A DNA stretch of 37,975 nucleotides from Fuscovulum blasticum DSM 2131 (GCF_003034965.1 NZ_PZKE01000021.1:1-37975); one strand, 5' to 3'; positions 16,254 to 25,150 are shown, counted from the first letter of the stretch. The notes: generated by a model not told the origin, from the sequence alone. A program made the numbers and translations.

Positions 16254-16775
16254 ATGGCAATGGCGGATCTGATGGCCCGGTCGGGCGGTGTGTGCGAATT
16301 CTGCGGCGCGGGCGAGGGGCTTCAGCCCGAAGATGTGCCGCCTGCGGGCGAAGTGCTGCTCTGCCCGCTGTGCCGGGGCGATGCGCCGGCCCCCGCGGGC
16401 CACTGGCGGGCGCTGGAAGGCGCCGCCTGGAGCGAGGTGCCCGTGGTGCAACTGGCGGTCTGGCGCAAGCTGGCAGCGCTGGCCGAACCCTGGGCCACCG
16501 AGGCGCGCGAGGGCATGATCCTTTCCCCCGAGGCGCAGGCCTGGGCCGATGCCCCGGCGGCGCTGGAACACCGTGATTCGAACGGCGCCTTGCTGGCGCA
16601 GGGCGATACGGTGGTTCTGATCAAGGATCTGCCGGTGAAGGGCGCGAATTTCACCGCCAAGCGCGGCACCGCGGTGCGGGGCATTTCGCTGGTTCCCGAC
16701 AATGCGGCGCAGATCGAAGGCCGGGTCGAAGGCCAGCGCATCGTGATCCTGACCGAGTTCGTCAAGAAACGCTGA
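16254..16775 (+). CDS. PhnA (YjdM)-type zinc-ribbon protein
   Basis: Encodes 173 residues. The N-terminus carries a zinc ribbon with two CxxC pairs (CEFCGAG and LLCPLCRG), and the C-terminal ~70 residues (SNGALLAQGDTVVLIKDLPVKGANFTAKRGTAV) form the PhnA/YjdM SH3-like domain with the KDLPVKG motif. Despite the PhnA name, the family has no proven role in phosphonate breakdown. The ATG at 16254 is preferred to 16239 or 16260 because AGGAGG ends five bases before it. Its transcript converges on pyc across two hairpins. Confidence 0.88.
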   Translation: MAMADLMARSGGVCEFCGAGEGLQPEDVPPAGEVLLCPLCRGDAPAPAGHWRALEGAAWSEVPVVQLAVWRKLAALAEPWATEAREGMILSPEAQAWADAPAALEHRDSNGALLAQGDTVVLIKDLPVKGANFTAKRGTAVRGISLVPDNAAQIEGRVEGQRIVILTEFVKKR

Positions 16776-16785
16776 CGGGCCGGGC

Positions 16786-16856
16786 GGCGGAGTTTTCAAA
16801 ACCTCCGCCCCGAACCCCTTGAAGGGCGCGCCCCGATTCCCTGCAGGAAATCGGGG
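16786..16856. terminator. Two hairpins between convergent PhnA-type gene and pyc
   Basis: A 7-base stem GGCGGAG/CTCCGCC flanks an AT-rich centre (16786-16809), and a second hairpin pairs CCCCGATT with AATCGGGG (16831-16856). In a convergent gap this suggests termination in both directions; T-runs are weak. Confidence 0.5.
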
Positions 16857-16867
16857 CGGTGACGCTG

Positions 16868-19800
16868 TTACTCCAGTTCGATCAGCAGATCCTTGGCCTC
16901 GATCTGGGCACCGGGCTGCACATGAATCGCCTTGACCGTGGCGTCGCGGTCGGCGTGCAGGCCGGTTTCCATCTTCATGGCTTCGATCGTCAGCATCAGA
17001 TCGCCCGCCCGCAGCTTCTGCCCCACCTTCACCGCGATGGCCGCCACCGCGCCCGGCATGGGCGCGCCGATGTGCAGCGGGTTGCCCTCCTGCGCCTTGG
17101 GGCGGGCGGCGGTCTTGGCCTTGACCGCACGGTTCGGCACCCGGATCACCCGCGGCTGACCGTTCAGTTCGAAAAAGACCTTGGCCTCGCCCTCTTCGGT
17201 GGTTTCGCCCACGGCTTGCAGGCGGATTTCCAGCGTCTTGCCCGGGTCGATCTCGACCGCGATCTCGTCGCCGGGCTGCATCCCGTAGAAGAAGGTCCGC
17301 GTCGGCAGGGTGCGGACCGGGCCATACTGGCGATGGCGGCCCATGTAATCGAGAAAGACCTTGGGATACATCAGATAGCCGTTCAGGTCTTCGTCATCGA
17401 CGGTAAAGCCGTTCAGCTCGGCCGAAAGCCGGCTGCGCGTCGCTTCCAGATCGACAGGCGGCAGCGATTTGCCGGGCCGGTCGGTCAGTGGCGCTTCGCC
17501 CTTGAGCACCTTCTTCAGAATACCCTCGGGCCAGCCGCCATGCGGTTGGCCAAGATTGCCCTTCAGCATGTCGATGACCGAGTCGGGGAAGGCCACGTCA
17601 ACCGTCGGGTCTTCGACCTGCGCCCGGGTCATGCCCTGCGCCACCATCATCAGTGCCATGTCGCCCACCACCTTTGACGATGGCGTGACCTTCACGATGT
17701 CGCCGAACATCTGGTTGGCATCAGCATAGGCCTGCGCCACCTCGTGCCAGCGGTCCTCCAGCCCCAGGCTGCGGGCCTGCGCCTTGAGGTTGGTGAACTG
17801 GCCGCCGGGCATCTCGTGCAGGTAAACCTCGGACGCGGGGGCCTGCAGGCCGGTCTCAAAGGCGGCGTATTGCTTGCGGACGCCTTCCCAGTAATCCGAC
17901 AACTGCCGGATCGCCGCGATGTCCAGCCCGGTGTCGCGGTCGGTATGGCGCAGCGCCTCGACGATCGAACCAAGGCAGGGCTGCGAGGTGCCGCCCGAAA
18001 AGGCATCCATCGCCGCATCGACGGCATCGACACCCGCATCGCAGGCCGCCAGAACGGTGGCCGCCGCCGCGCCGCTGGTGTCATGGGTGTGGAAATGGAT
18101 CGGCAGGCCGATTTCCTGTTTCAGCGCCTTGACCAGAATCCGCGCCGAAGCCGGCTTCAGCAGCCCCGCCATGTCCTTCAGCCCAAGGATATGGGCCCCG
18201 GCCGATTTCAGCTCGCGCGCACGATCAAGGTAATACTTAAGGTCATACTTCGCGCGTACAGGATCCAGCATGTCACCTGTATAACAGATGGTCCCTTCGC
18301 ATACCTTGTTCGCCTCGATCACGGCATCCATGGCAACGCGCATGTTCTCGACCCAGTTCAGGGAATCGAACACGCGGAACACATCCACGCCGGTCGCCGC
18401 GGCCTGCTTGACGAAGGCCTGCACCACATTGTCGGGATAGTTGGTATAGCCCACGCCATTGGATGCCCGCAGCAGCATTTGCGTCATCACATTGGGCATG
18501 GCCGCGCGCAGATCGCGCAGGCGCTGCCAAGGACATTCCTGCAAGAAGCGGTAGGCCACATCGAAGGTTGCCCCGCCCCAGCATTCAACGCTGAAAAGCT
18601 GCGGCAGGTTGGCCGCATAGGCGGGCGCGACCTTGATCATGTCGATCGACCGCATCCGCGTGGCCAGCAGCGACTGGTGGCCGTCGCGCATGGTGGTGTC
18701 GGTCAGCAGCACCTTGGTCTGGGCCTTCATCCAGTCGGCCACGGCCTGCGGGCCCTTTTGTTCCAGCAGGTTGCGGGTTCCCATGGCGGGTTCGGCGCGG
18801 GGCGCGGGGGGCTTCGGTGCCTTGGCCTCGGCCGGGGGCTTGGGGCGCGAAACCGTCTCGGGGTGGCCGTTCACGGTGATGTCGGCGATGTAGGTCAGGA
18901 TCTTGGTCGCCCGGTCGCGCCGCTTCTTGAAATGGAACAGGTCGGGCGTCGTGTCGATGAACTTGGTGGTATAGCTGTAGTCCAGAAAGGTGGGGTGTTT
19001 CAGCAGGTTGATGACGAATTCGATGTTCGTCGCCACCCCCCGGATACGGAATTCGCGCAGCGCCCGGTCCATGCGCGCGATGGCCTTTTCCGGTGTCTGG
19101 GCATGGGCCGTGACCTTGACCAGCAGCGAATCATAATACCGGGTGATGACCCCGCCGGCATAGGCGGTGCCGCCGTCCAGCCGGATGCCGTTGCCGGTGG
19201 CGCTGCGATAGGCGGTCAGGCGGCCATAGTCGGGAATGAAGTTGTTGAGCGGGTCTTCGGTGGTGACGCGGCATTGCAGGGCATGGCCGTTCAGCCGGAT
19301 CTCGTCCTGGCTGGCGATGCCGGTCGCCTCGGTCAGGGTCTTGCCTTCGGCAATCAGGATCTGGGCCTGCACGATGTCGATTCCGGTCACCTCTTCGGTG
19401 ACGGTGTGTTCGACCTGAACGCGGGGGTTCACCTCGATGAAGTAGAACTTGCCGCTGTCCATATCCATGAGGAATTCGACGGTGCCGGCACATTCATAGT
19501 TCACATGGGCGCAGATGCGGCGGCCCATCTCGCAGACCTCGTCGCGCTGGGCCTGGGTCAGATAGGGGGCGGGGGCGCGTTCGACGACCTTCTGGTTGCG
19601 GCGCTGCACGGTGCAGTCGCGTTCCCACAGATGGTAGATATGGCCCTGCTTGTCGCCCAGGATCTGCACCTCAACGTGGCGGGCGCGCTGGATCATCTTT
19701 TCCAGATAGCCTTCGCCATTGCCGAAGGCGGCCTCGGCCTCGCGCCGGCCTTCCAGCACCTTCGCCTCAAGCTCGTCCTCCGACAGGATCGGGCGCATCC

Positions 19801-20314
19801 CGCGCCCGCCACCGCCCCAACTGGCCTTGAGCATCAGCGGATAGCCGACCTCGGCCGCCTGCCGCTTGATCAGGGCGATGTCGTCACCCAGAACCTCGGT
19901 CGCGGGAATGACGGGAACGCCGGCCTCGATGGCCACGCGCCGCGCGCTGGCCTTGTCGCCAAGGGCGCGCATGGTTTCGGCGCGGGGGCCGATGAAGGTG
20001 ATGCCGGCCTGATCGCAGGCTTCGACGAAATCGGGGTTTTCCGACAGCAGGCCATAGCCGGGATGGATGGCGTCAGCCCCGGCCATGCGGGCGACGCGGA
20101 TGACCTCGGCAATGGAAAGATAGGCGCCAACCGGCGACAGCCCCTGACCGATCTGATAGGCCTCGTCAGCCTTGAAACGGTGCAGCGAGAGCTTGTCTTC
20201 CTCGGCGTAGACGGCGACCGTCTTCTTTCCCATTTCATTGGCGGCCCGCATGACGCGGATCGCGATTTCGCCCCGGTTCGCAACGAAGATCTTCTTGAAG
20301 TCGGGCATCGGCAT
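16868..20314 (-). CDS. pyc: Pyruvate carboxylase
   Basis: Encodes 1148 residues, the usual single-chain length. The biotin enzyme makes oxaloacetate from pyruvate and bicarbonate to replenish the TCA cycle. Biotin carboxylase occupies about 1-460 (KKIFVANRGEIAIRVMRAAN; glycine-rich ATP loop KASWGGGGRGMRP; FIEVNPRVQVEHTVTEEVTG). The carboxyltransferase starts near 535 (LLTDTTMRDGHQSLLATRMR) and includes LGLKDMAGLLKP and HFHTHDTSG. The biotin domain ends the protein, with the carrier lysine near 1114 in IEAMKMET. An in-frame ATG six bases downstream (20308) is equally possible. Upstream are direct TGCA...TTGCGAA repeats that may be regulatory. Confidence 0.97.
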   Translation of the reverse strand: MPMPDFKKIFVANRGEIAIRVMRAANEMGKKTVAVYAEEDKLSLHRFKADEAYQIGQGLSPVGAYLSIAEVIRVARMAGADAIHPGYGLLSENPDFVEACDQAGITFIGPRAETMRALGDKASARRVAIEAGVPVIPATEVLGDDIALIKRQAAEVGYPLMLKASWGGGGRGMRPILSEDELEAKVLEGRREAEAAFGNGEGYLEKMIQRARHVEVQILGDKQGHIYHLWERDCTVQRRNQKVVERAPAPYLTQAQRDEVCEMGRRICAHVNYECAGTVEFLMDMDSGKFYFIEVNPRVQVEHTVTEEVTGIDIVQAQILIAEGKTLTEATGIASQDEIRLNGHALQCRVTTEDPLNNFIPDYGRLTAYRSATGNGIRLDGGTAYAGGVITRYYDSLLVKVTAHAQTPEKAIARMDRALREFRIRGVATNIEFVINLLKHPTFLDYSYTTKFIDTTPDLFHFKKRRDRATKILTYIADITVNGHPETVSRPKPPAEAKAPKPPAPRAEPAMGTRNLLEQKGPQAVADWMKAQTKVLLTDTTMRDGHQSLLATRMRSIDMIKVAPAYAANLPQLFSVECWGGATFDVAYRFLQECPWQRLRDLRAAMPNVMTQMLLRASNGVGYTNYPDNVVQAFVKQAAATGVDVFRVFDSLNWVENMRVAMDAVIEANKVCEGTICYTGDMLDPVRAKYDLKYYLDRARELKSAGAHILGLKDMAGLLKPASARILVKALKQEIGLPIHFHTHDTSGAAAATVLAACDAGVDAVDAAMDAFSGGTSQPCLGSIVEALRHTDRDTGLDIAAIRQLSDYWEGVRKQYAAFETGLQAPASEVYLHEMPGGQFTNLKAQARSLGLEDRWHEVAQAYADANQMFGDIVKVTPSSKVVGDMALMMVAQGMTRAQVEDPTVDVAFPDSVIDMLKGNLGQPHGGWPEGILKKVLKGEAPLTDRPGKSLPPVDLEATRSRLSAELNGFTVDDEDLNGYLMYPKVFLDYMGRHRQYGPVRTLPTRTFFYGMQPGDEIAVEIDPGKTLEIRLQAVGETTEEGEAKVFFELNGQPRVIRVPNRAVKAKTAARPKAQEGNPLHIGAPMPGAVAAIAVKVGQKLRAGDLMLTIEAMKMETGLHADRDATVKAIHVQPGAQIEAKDLLIELE

Positions 20315-20391
20315 GGTCCCACGGATGGCAGTGCTGAGAGCGTCACTCTAGGAGTGCTGCGGTGCGGCGCAAGGGCCGAAGGTTGTGCGGC

Positions 20392-20435
20392 TGCAAAGTT
20401 TGCGAAATATGCAGGGGCGAATTTGCAGTTGCGAA
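20392..20435. promoter_or_regulatory. Direct TGCA..GTTGCGAA repeats upstream of pyc
   Basis: TGCAAAGTTTGCGAA (20392-20406) and TTTGCAGTTGCGAA (20422-20435) share TGCA followed by a TTGCGAA-like word. They lie 78-121 bases upstream of pyc and resemble the TTTGCAAA-type half-sites of the RamB/PccR (ScfR) regulators of acyl-CoA metabolism, but spacing and sequence are not exact. Function is a guess. Confidence 0.3.
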
Positions 20436-20458
20436 GCGCGCGCCGTCATCGGGCAGGA

Positions 20459-20995
20459 TCAGCCGGCGGTCACGTTCAGATCGGGGCGGAAGCTGAGCAA
20501 GAGCTGCAGAAAGATGCGCTTGCCGCCGTAGATGTTGTAAACGACGATCCGGCGCCCGCGCCGCCCGGTCAGCACATGGCTGCGCAGGCGGTCAACGTGG
20601 ATCGAGGTGATCTCGTCCCAGGTCAGGAAGACGGGTCGCGCGCCAACTGGCAGCAACCCATAGCCCGAGGGGCCGATCACCCCGTCCTCATCCCATTCCA
20701 GATTGTAGGCCGGTGTCAGCGTCAGCAGCAGGGCCAGGCCGAACAGCCCCACGATGCCGGCCGCCGCCCGGACCGGCGTGCCGCCGCCCTGCACCGCAAG
20801 GCTGCCCAGAACCGCGGCCAGCGCAAGGAACCCCAGCACGAAGAACAGCAACTGCCCGCGCGGCAACCGCATCAGCCCGCGCCCATCGGGCAGGATCACT
20901 GGCAGGGCGGTGCGGTGGCGCCAGCGGAACCACACGGTCAGCCCCGCCATGAGCGCAAGGACAAGCCCGAGACTGATCAGCGTGATGGGGTCCAT
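20459..20995 (-). CDS. Hypothetical membrane protein
   Basis: Encodes 178 residues with three likely transmembrane segments (about 4-22, 48-68 and 74-95), then a soluble C-terminal domain of ~80 residues with alternating strands (LEWDEDGVIGPSGY, FLTWDEITSIHVDRL, RRIVVYNIYGG). That tail looks like the small beta-rich PH-like domains seen in bacterial membrane proteins, but I cannot assign a family. It is upstream of pyc on the same strand with a 145-base gap and divergent from uvrD, so its promoter region overlaps the uvrD LexA-box region. Confidence 0.75.
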   Translation of the reverse strand: MDPITLISLGLVLALMAGLTVWFRWRHRTALPVILPDGRGLMRLPRGQLLFFVLGFLALAAVLGSLAVQGGGTPVRAAAGIVGLFGLALLLTLTPAYNLEWDEDGVIGPSGYGLLPVGARPVFLTWDEITSIHVDRLRSHVLTGRRGRRIVVYNIYGGKRIFLQLLLSFRPDLNVTAG

Positions 20996-21095
20996 TCTGG
21001 TCCGGTCGGGTGGCTTGGGTCTGGAGGGGGCGGGGAGTCGGCCCGTGTCGCGCCGTTCTTGCCGCCGACTTCGGCGGCATTGTGGCGATGTGATG

Positions 21096-21110
21096 GAACA
21101 TTTGCCGAAC
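21096..21110. promoter_or_regulatory. LexA (SOS) box, GTTC-N7-GTTC
   Basis: GAACATTTGCCGAAC is, on the minus strand, an exact GTTC-N7-GTTC, the LexA operator of Alphaproteobacteria. It ends 41 bases before the uvrD start and lies 101 bases upstream of the divergent membrane-protein gene, so SOS control of uvrD is likely. Confidence 0.75.
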
Positions 21111-21151
21111 AGTTCTTCCGCTTTGGACAGTCAGGCGCTAAAGTCGCGGTC

Positions 21152-23587
21152 ATGACCCCGTGGGAAGACAATGAGGCCTTCGAGGCCGCCGCCGTGCCCC
21201 TGTCGCAGCGCGCCCTGGCGCAGCGGCCCGCCCCTTATCTGGATGATCTGAACCCCGCGCAGCGCGAGGCGGTCGAGGCGCTGGATGGGCCGGTCCTGAT
21301 GCTGGCCGGCGCGGGAACCGGCAAGACCAAGGCGCTGACGGCGCGGATCGTGCACCTGCTGGCGCTGGGCAAGGCCCGGCCGCACGAGATTCTGGCGGTG
21401 ACCTTCACCAACAAGGCCGCGCGCGAGATGAAGGACCGGGTGCTGCGGATGCTGGGTCCGGCGGGGGAGGGGATGCCCTGGATGGGCACCTTCCATTCGC
21501 TGTCGGTCAAGATCCTGCGCCGCCATGCCGAACTGGTGGGGCTGAAGCCCAGCTTCACCATCCTGGACACCGATGATCAGTTGCGGTTGCTGAAACAGTT
21601 AATTCAAGCCCGCAACATTGACGACAAGCGTTGGCCGCCGCGGATGCTGGCCGGGCTGATTGACGGCTGGAAGAACCGCGCGCTGACACCGGCGCGGGTG
21701 CCGTCGTCAGACGGGGCGGCCTATAACAACGTCGGGACCGAGATCTATGCCGAGTATCAGGACCGGCTGCGCACGCTGAACGCCTGCGATTTCGGCGATC
21801 TGCTGCTGCATTGCGTGGAAATCTTCAAGACGCACCCGGATGTGCTGGCGCAATACCAGCGCTGGTTCCGCTACATTCTGGTGGACGAGTATCAGGATAC
21901 CAACGTCTGCCAATACCTGTGGCTGCGGCTGCTGGCGCAGGCGCATCGCAACATCTGCTGCGTGGGCGATGACGACCAGTCGATCTATGGCTGGCGCGGG
22001 GCCGAGGTGGGCAACATCCTGCGGTTCGAGAAGGACTTTCCCGGCGCCAAGGTGATCCGGCTTGAACAGAACTATCGCTCGACCCCGCATATCCTGGCCG
22101 CCGCCTCGGGGGTGATTGCCGCCAACGCCAACCGTCTGGGCAAGACGCTGTGGACCGAGGCCGAAACAGGCGAGAAGGTCCGCCTGATCGGCCATTGGGA
22201 CGGCGAGGAAGAGGCGCGCTGGATCGGGGAGGAGATCGAGGCGATCCAGCGCGGCACACGGGGCTGGGCGCCGGTCAGCCTGAACGGGCAGGCCATCCTT
22301 GTGCGGGCCAGCCACCAGATGCGGGCCTTCGAAGACCGTTTCCTGACCATCGGGCTGCCCTACCGGGTGATCGGCGGCCCGCGCTTCTATGAGCGGCAGG
22401 AAATCCGCGATGCCATGGCCTATTTCCGGCTGGCGGTGTCCCCCGATGACGACCTTGCCTTCGAGCGGGTGGTGAACGTGCCGAAGCGCGGCCTTGGCGA
22501 CAAGGCGGTGCAGTCGATCCAGCGCGAGGCGCGGGCGAACGGGCTGACGCTGGTGGACGGCGCGCGGTCCTTGCTGGCGGGCGGCGGCATTGGCGGCAAG
22601 GGCGCGAACCAGTTGCGCGCCTTTTGTGACGGGATCGACCGTTGGCACATGGCGATCCGCGACGCGCGACCGGTGGTTGCCGATGCGGTGATCGAACCGC
22701 TGCTGCCCGACACGCCCCCGAACAGCGATCTAGGCCATGTGCGGCTGGCCGAGGTGATCCTTGAAGAGTCCGGCTATGTCTCTATGTGGCAGAACGACAA
22801 GACGCCCGAGGCCGAGGGGCGGCTGGAGAACCTGAAGGAACTGGTCAAGGCGCTGGAGCAGTTCGACAGTCTGCAGGGCTTTCTGGAACATGTCGCGCTG
22901 ATCATGGACAATGACAGCGAGGATGCGACCGAGAAGGTCAGCATCATGACGCTGCACGCGGCCAAGGGGCTGGAGTTTCCGGTGGTCTTCCTGCCAGGCT
23001 GGGAGGACGGCCTGTTCCCCAGCCAGCGCAGCATGGACGAAAGCGGGCTGAAGGGAATCGAGGAGGAGCGCCGGCTGGCCTATGTCGGCATCACCCGGGC
23101 CGAGGAGCTGTGCACGATTTCCTTTGCGTCGAACCGCCGGGTCTATGGGCAATGGCAAAGCCAGTTGCCCAGCCGGTTCATCGACGAGCTGCCGCAGGCG
23201 CATGTCGAGGTGCTGACACCGCCGGGCCTGATGGGCGGCGGCTATGGCGCGGCGGCGCCGGGGTTCGGTGGTGGGTTCGGGTCAACGATCGAGGAACGCG
23301 CGACGCGGGCCGATGTCTACAACAGCCCCGGCTGGCGGCGCTTGCAGGACCGGCAGGGGCAACGCTCCGTCAGCCAGCCGCGCGAGGCGCGGCATGTCAC
23401 CATCGACCATCAGGCCGAGAGCGGCTACGCGCTGGGCGAGCGGGTGTTCCATGTGAAGTTCGGCTACGGCCGCGTGATCGGGATCGAGGGCGACAAGCTG
23501 GACATCCGCTTCGACAAGGCAGGCGAGAAGAAGATCGTCGCGCGTTTCGTCATGCCGGCCGACATTGGCGACGAGGTGCCGTTCTGA
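21152..23587 (+). CDS. uvrD: ATP-dependent DNA helicase UvrD/PcrA
   Basis: Encodes 811 residues. This superfamily 1A 3'-5' helicase unwinds DNA in nucleotide excision and mismatch repair. Motifs appear in order: Q-motif LNPAQREAVEALDGP, Walker A AGAGTGKTKAL (52-62), motif Ia AVTFTNKAAREM, Walker B ILVDEYQDTN, motif III GDDDQSIYGWRGAEV, motif IV RLEQNYRST, motif V VSIMTLHAAKGLEFPVVFL and motif VI RRLAYVGITRAEE. The C-terminal ~50 residues (RVFHVKFGYGRVIGIEGDKL) are the Tudor-like domain that contacts RNA polymerase in PcrA/UvrD. The frame stays open far upstream through the antisense of pyc; the ATG at 21152 is where similarity begins. A LexA box lies just upstream. Confidence 0.95.
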   Translation: MTPWEDNEAFEAAAVPLSQRALAQRPAPYLDDLNPAQREAVEALDGPVLMLAGAGTGKTKALTARIVHLLALGKARPHEILAVTFTNKAAREMKDRVLRMLGPAGEGMPWMGTFHSLSVKILRRHAELVGLKPSFTILDTDDQLRLLKQLIQARNIDDKRWPPRMLAGLIDGWKNRALTPARVPSSDGAAYNNVGTEIYAEYQDRLRTLNACDFGDLLLHCVEIFKTHPDVLAQYQRWFRYILVDEYQDTNVCQYLWLRLLAQAHRNICCVGDDDQSIYGWRGAEVGNILRFEKDFPGAKVIRLEQNYRSTPHILAAASGVIAANANRLGKTLWTEAETGEKVRLIGHWDGEEEARWIGEEIEAIQRGTRGWAPVSLNGQAILVRASHQMRAFEDRFLTIGLPYRVIGGPRFYERQEIRDAMAYFRLAVSPDDDLAFERVVNVPKRGLGDKAVQSIQREARANGLTLVDGARSLLAGGGIGGKGANQLRAFCDGIDRWHMAIRDARPVVADAVIEPLLPDTPPNSDLGHVRLAEVILEESGYVSMWQNDKTPEAEGRLENLKELVKALEQFDSLQGFLEHVALIMDNDSEDATEKVSIMTLHAAKGLEFPVVFLPGWEDGLFPSQRSMDESGLKGIEEERRLAYVGITRAEELCTISFASNRRVYGQWQSQLPSRFIDELPQAHVEVLTPPGLMGGGYGAAAPGFGGGFGSTIEERATRADVYNSPGWRRLQDRQGQRSVSQPREARHVTIDHQAESGYALGERVFHVKFGYGRVIGIEGDKLDIRFDKAGEKKIVARFVMPADIGDEVPF

Positions 23588-23595
23588 ACCGCGCC

Positions 23596-23617
23596 CCGGA
23601 CCTTGTGAAAGGTCCGG
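23596..23617. terminator. Hairpin terminator between uvrD and benE-like gene
   Basis: A perfect 9-base stem (CCGGACCTT with AAGGTCCGG) closes a GTGA tetraloop in the 53-base gap between convergent genes. Flanking T-runs are short, so it may terminate weakly or serve to stabilise 3' ends. Confidence 0.6.
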
Positions 23618-23640
23618 TCAGGTTGCCTTGACGGATGGTC

Positions 23641-24795
23641 TCAGCCGCGGCGGCGGGACCAGGCCCGTTCGGTGGCGTAAAGGCCAAGACCGGCGACCAG
23701 CCCCCAGAACGCCGCGCCGATGCCCAGGAAGGGCACGCCGGCCGCCGTGACCGCCAGCGTCACCGTGGCGGCGAAGCGTTGTTCGGGCAGGGCGTAGCCG
23801 GTGGTCAGCGCCCCGGTCAGCGCCCCCAGCAGCGCCAGCGCGACCAGCGCCAGCATGACCTGCGCGGGCAGCGCACCCAGAAGCATCAGGATGGCCGGGC
23901 TGAACAGCCCCAGCAGCACCCAGGCCCCGGCATAGGCAAGCCCGACCTTCCAGCGCTGGTCCTTGTCGGGGTGCACATCGGGGCCCATGCAGATGGCGGC
24001 GGTGATCGCGGCCATGCTGGTGGTATGCGCACCGAACAGCGCCGACAGCGCCGACAGCCCGCCGGTGACAGTCAGGGCGGATTGCACCGGCGGCTCATAT
24101 CCGGCGGCGCGCAGCGTGGCAAAGCCGGGCAGGTTCTGGCTGGCCATGGTGACAAGGTACAGTGGCAGCGCCAGGCCGATGATCGTGCCGGCATCGAAGG
24201 CGGGGGCAATGAATTCCAGCCGGGGCAGCGGCAGGGACAGGGCCGGCCAGACGGCGCCGCCGATGGTGAAGGACAGGGCCAGCCCGAGCGCGAGTGCCGA
24301 GAGCACCGCCAGGGCCGGATTGATCAGTCGCACCAGAACAAAGACCGCGACCATGGGCAGAACCAGCGCGGGCGATGCTTCGGCTGCGCCGGCGCCCTTC
24401 AGGCAGAACGGCAGCAGCACACCGGCCAGCATCCCGCCGGCGATGCCGTCGGGGATCAGCGCCACGGCCCGGCCCAGCGGGCGCAACGCGCCGGTCAGCG
24501 CGATCAGCAGCCCCGTCAGCACGAAGGCGCCCACGGCCTGCGCCATGCCGATTCCCTGCGTGGCCGCGACCAGGGCCGCGCCTGGCGTGGACCAGGCCAG
24601 CACGACCGGCACCCGGTGGCGGGCCGACAGGAAGGCCGATCCTGCCGCCTTGGCAAGGCTGATCGCCAGCACCCAGCTTGCGGTTTGCGAGGGCGATGCC
24701 CCCACGGCGGCCGCGGCCGACAGCACCAGCGCAATGGTCGAGCCATAGCCCACCAACGCGGCCACCACGGCCGCCGAGATCAGGGAAATCCGCAT
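23641..24795 (-). CDS. BenE family (benzoate/H+ symporter-like) transporter
   Basis: Encodes 384 residues with eleven or twelve hydrophobic segments. The repeated blocks VVLAWSTPGAALVAATQ and LPLYLVTMASQNLPGFATLRAAGYEPP followed by LFGAHTTSMAAITAAICMGPD are diagnostic for the BenE/YdcO family, related to the NCS2/SulP fold. It is an inner-membrane proton-coupled importer; benzoate is the known substrate of BenE, but no benzoate genes are nearby, so the real substrate is open. The ATG at 24795 follows AAGGTGG; a GTG at 24804 is a less likely start. It begins about 67 bases downstream of the last sRNA hairpin of the CcsR-type array on the same strand. Confidence 0.88.
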   Translation of the reverse strand: MRISLISAAVVAALVGYGSTIALVLSAAAAVGASPSQTASWVLAISLAKAAGSAFLSARHRVPVVLAWSTPGAALVAATQGIGMAQAVGAFVLTGLLIALTGALRPLGRAVALIPDGIAGGMLAGVLLPFCLKGAGAAEASPALVLPMVAVFVLVRLINPALAVLSALALGLALSFTIGGAVWPALSLPLPRLEFIAPAFDAGTIIGLALPLYLVTMASQNLPGFATLRAAGYEPPVQSALTVTGGLSALSALFGAHTTSMAAITAAICMGPDVHPDKDQRWKVGLAYAGAWVLLGLFSPAILMLLGALPAQVMLALVALALLGALTGALTTGYALPEQRFAATVTLAVTAAGVPFLGIGAAFWGLVAGLGLYATERAWSRRRG

Positions 24796-24859
24796 GTCAC
24801 CCACCTTTTCGGGCGGCGACTATCTGCGGGCGGGCTTTGAAGGGCAAGGGGAGAGGAAA

Positions 24860-24933
24860 GATGCGGCGGTGCCGAGGGAGGAGGAGTAGGCACCGCCGCT
24901 GGTTCCGGGGCCCGAGGGAGGAGGAGAGGGCCG
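24860..24933 (-). ncRNA. CcsR-type sRNA, unit 4 (two CCTCCTCCC-loop hairpins)
   Basis: Read on the minus strand the first hairpin (24909-24932) has a 5-base stem and the second (24863-24899) a perfect 11-base stem ending in GCGGCGG pairing. Both loops show CCTCCTCCC (24916-24924 and 24876-24884). A T-rich CATCTTTCC follows the second stem. The unit is preceded by a small CGGGC/GCCCG spacer hairpin. Ends are inferred from the structures only. Confidence 0.82.
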
Positions 24934-24968
24934 CCGAAGACTGTCGGGCACAAGGGCCCGGAAGGAAG

Positions 24969-25049
24969 GGGCGCGGCGGCATCCGAGGGAGGAGGAGAGG
25001 ATGCCGCCGCTTGCTCCGGCGGTTCCCGAGGGAGGAGGAAGGGAACCGT
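24969..25049 (-). ncRNA. CcsR-type sRNA, unit 3
   Basis: Hairpin one (25020-25048) pairs CGGTTCCC with GGGAACCG; hairpin two (24973-25010) has a perfect 12-base stem. Loops carry CCTCCTCCC at 25030-25038 and 24987-24995. The stems differ from those of the other units but remain fully paired. A GGCCC-ATC-GGGCC spacer hairpin lies upstream. Exact ends are not determined. Confidence 0.82.
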
Positions 25050-25078
25050 CGAATCTGCTGGCCCGATGGGCCGAAAGG

Positions 25079-25150
25079 GGTGCGGCGACGCCAGGGAGGA
25101 GGAGAGGCGTCGCCGCTGGTTCCGGGGCCCGAGGGAGGAGGAGAGGGCCA
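25079..25150 (-). ncRNA. CcsR-type sRNA, unit 2
   Basis: Hairpin one (25126-25149) has a GGCCC/GGGCC stem and hairpin two (25082-25116) a perfect 11-base stem. Loops carry CCTCCTCCC at 25133-25141 and 25094-25102. A CGGGTC-ATCT-GGCCCG spacer hairpin precedes it. Hairpin one and its flank are nearly identical to those of unit 4, suggesting a relatively recent duplication. Confidence 0.82.

Noticed and set aside
17744-21151. More than 1,100 open codons on the plus strand, antisense to pyc and in frame with uvrD
   Set aside because: High GC makes antisense frames stop-poor; the residues show low-complexity Gly/Arg/His composition and no family features, while pyc on the minus strand is unmistakable. 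UvrD begins at 21152.
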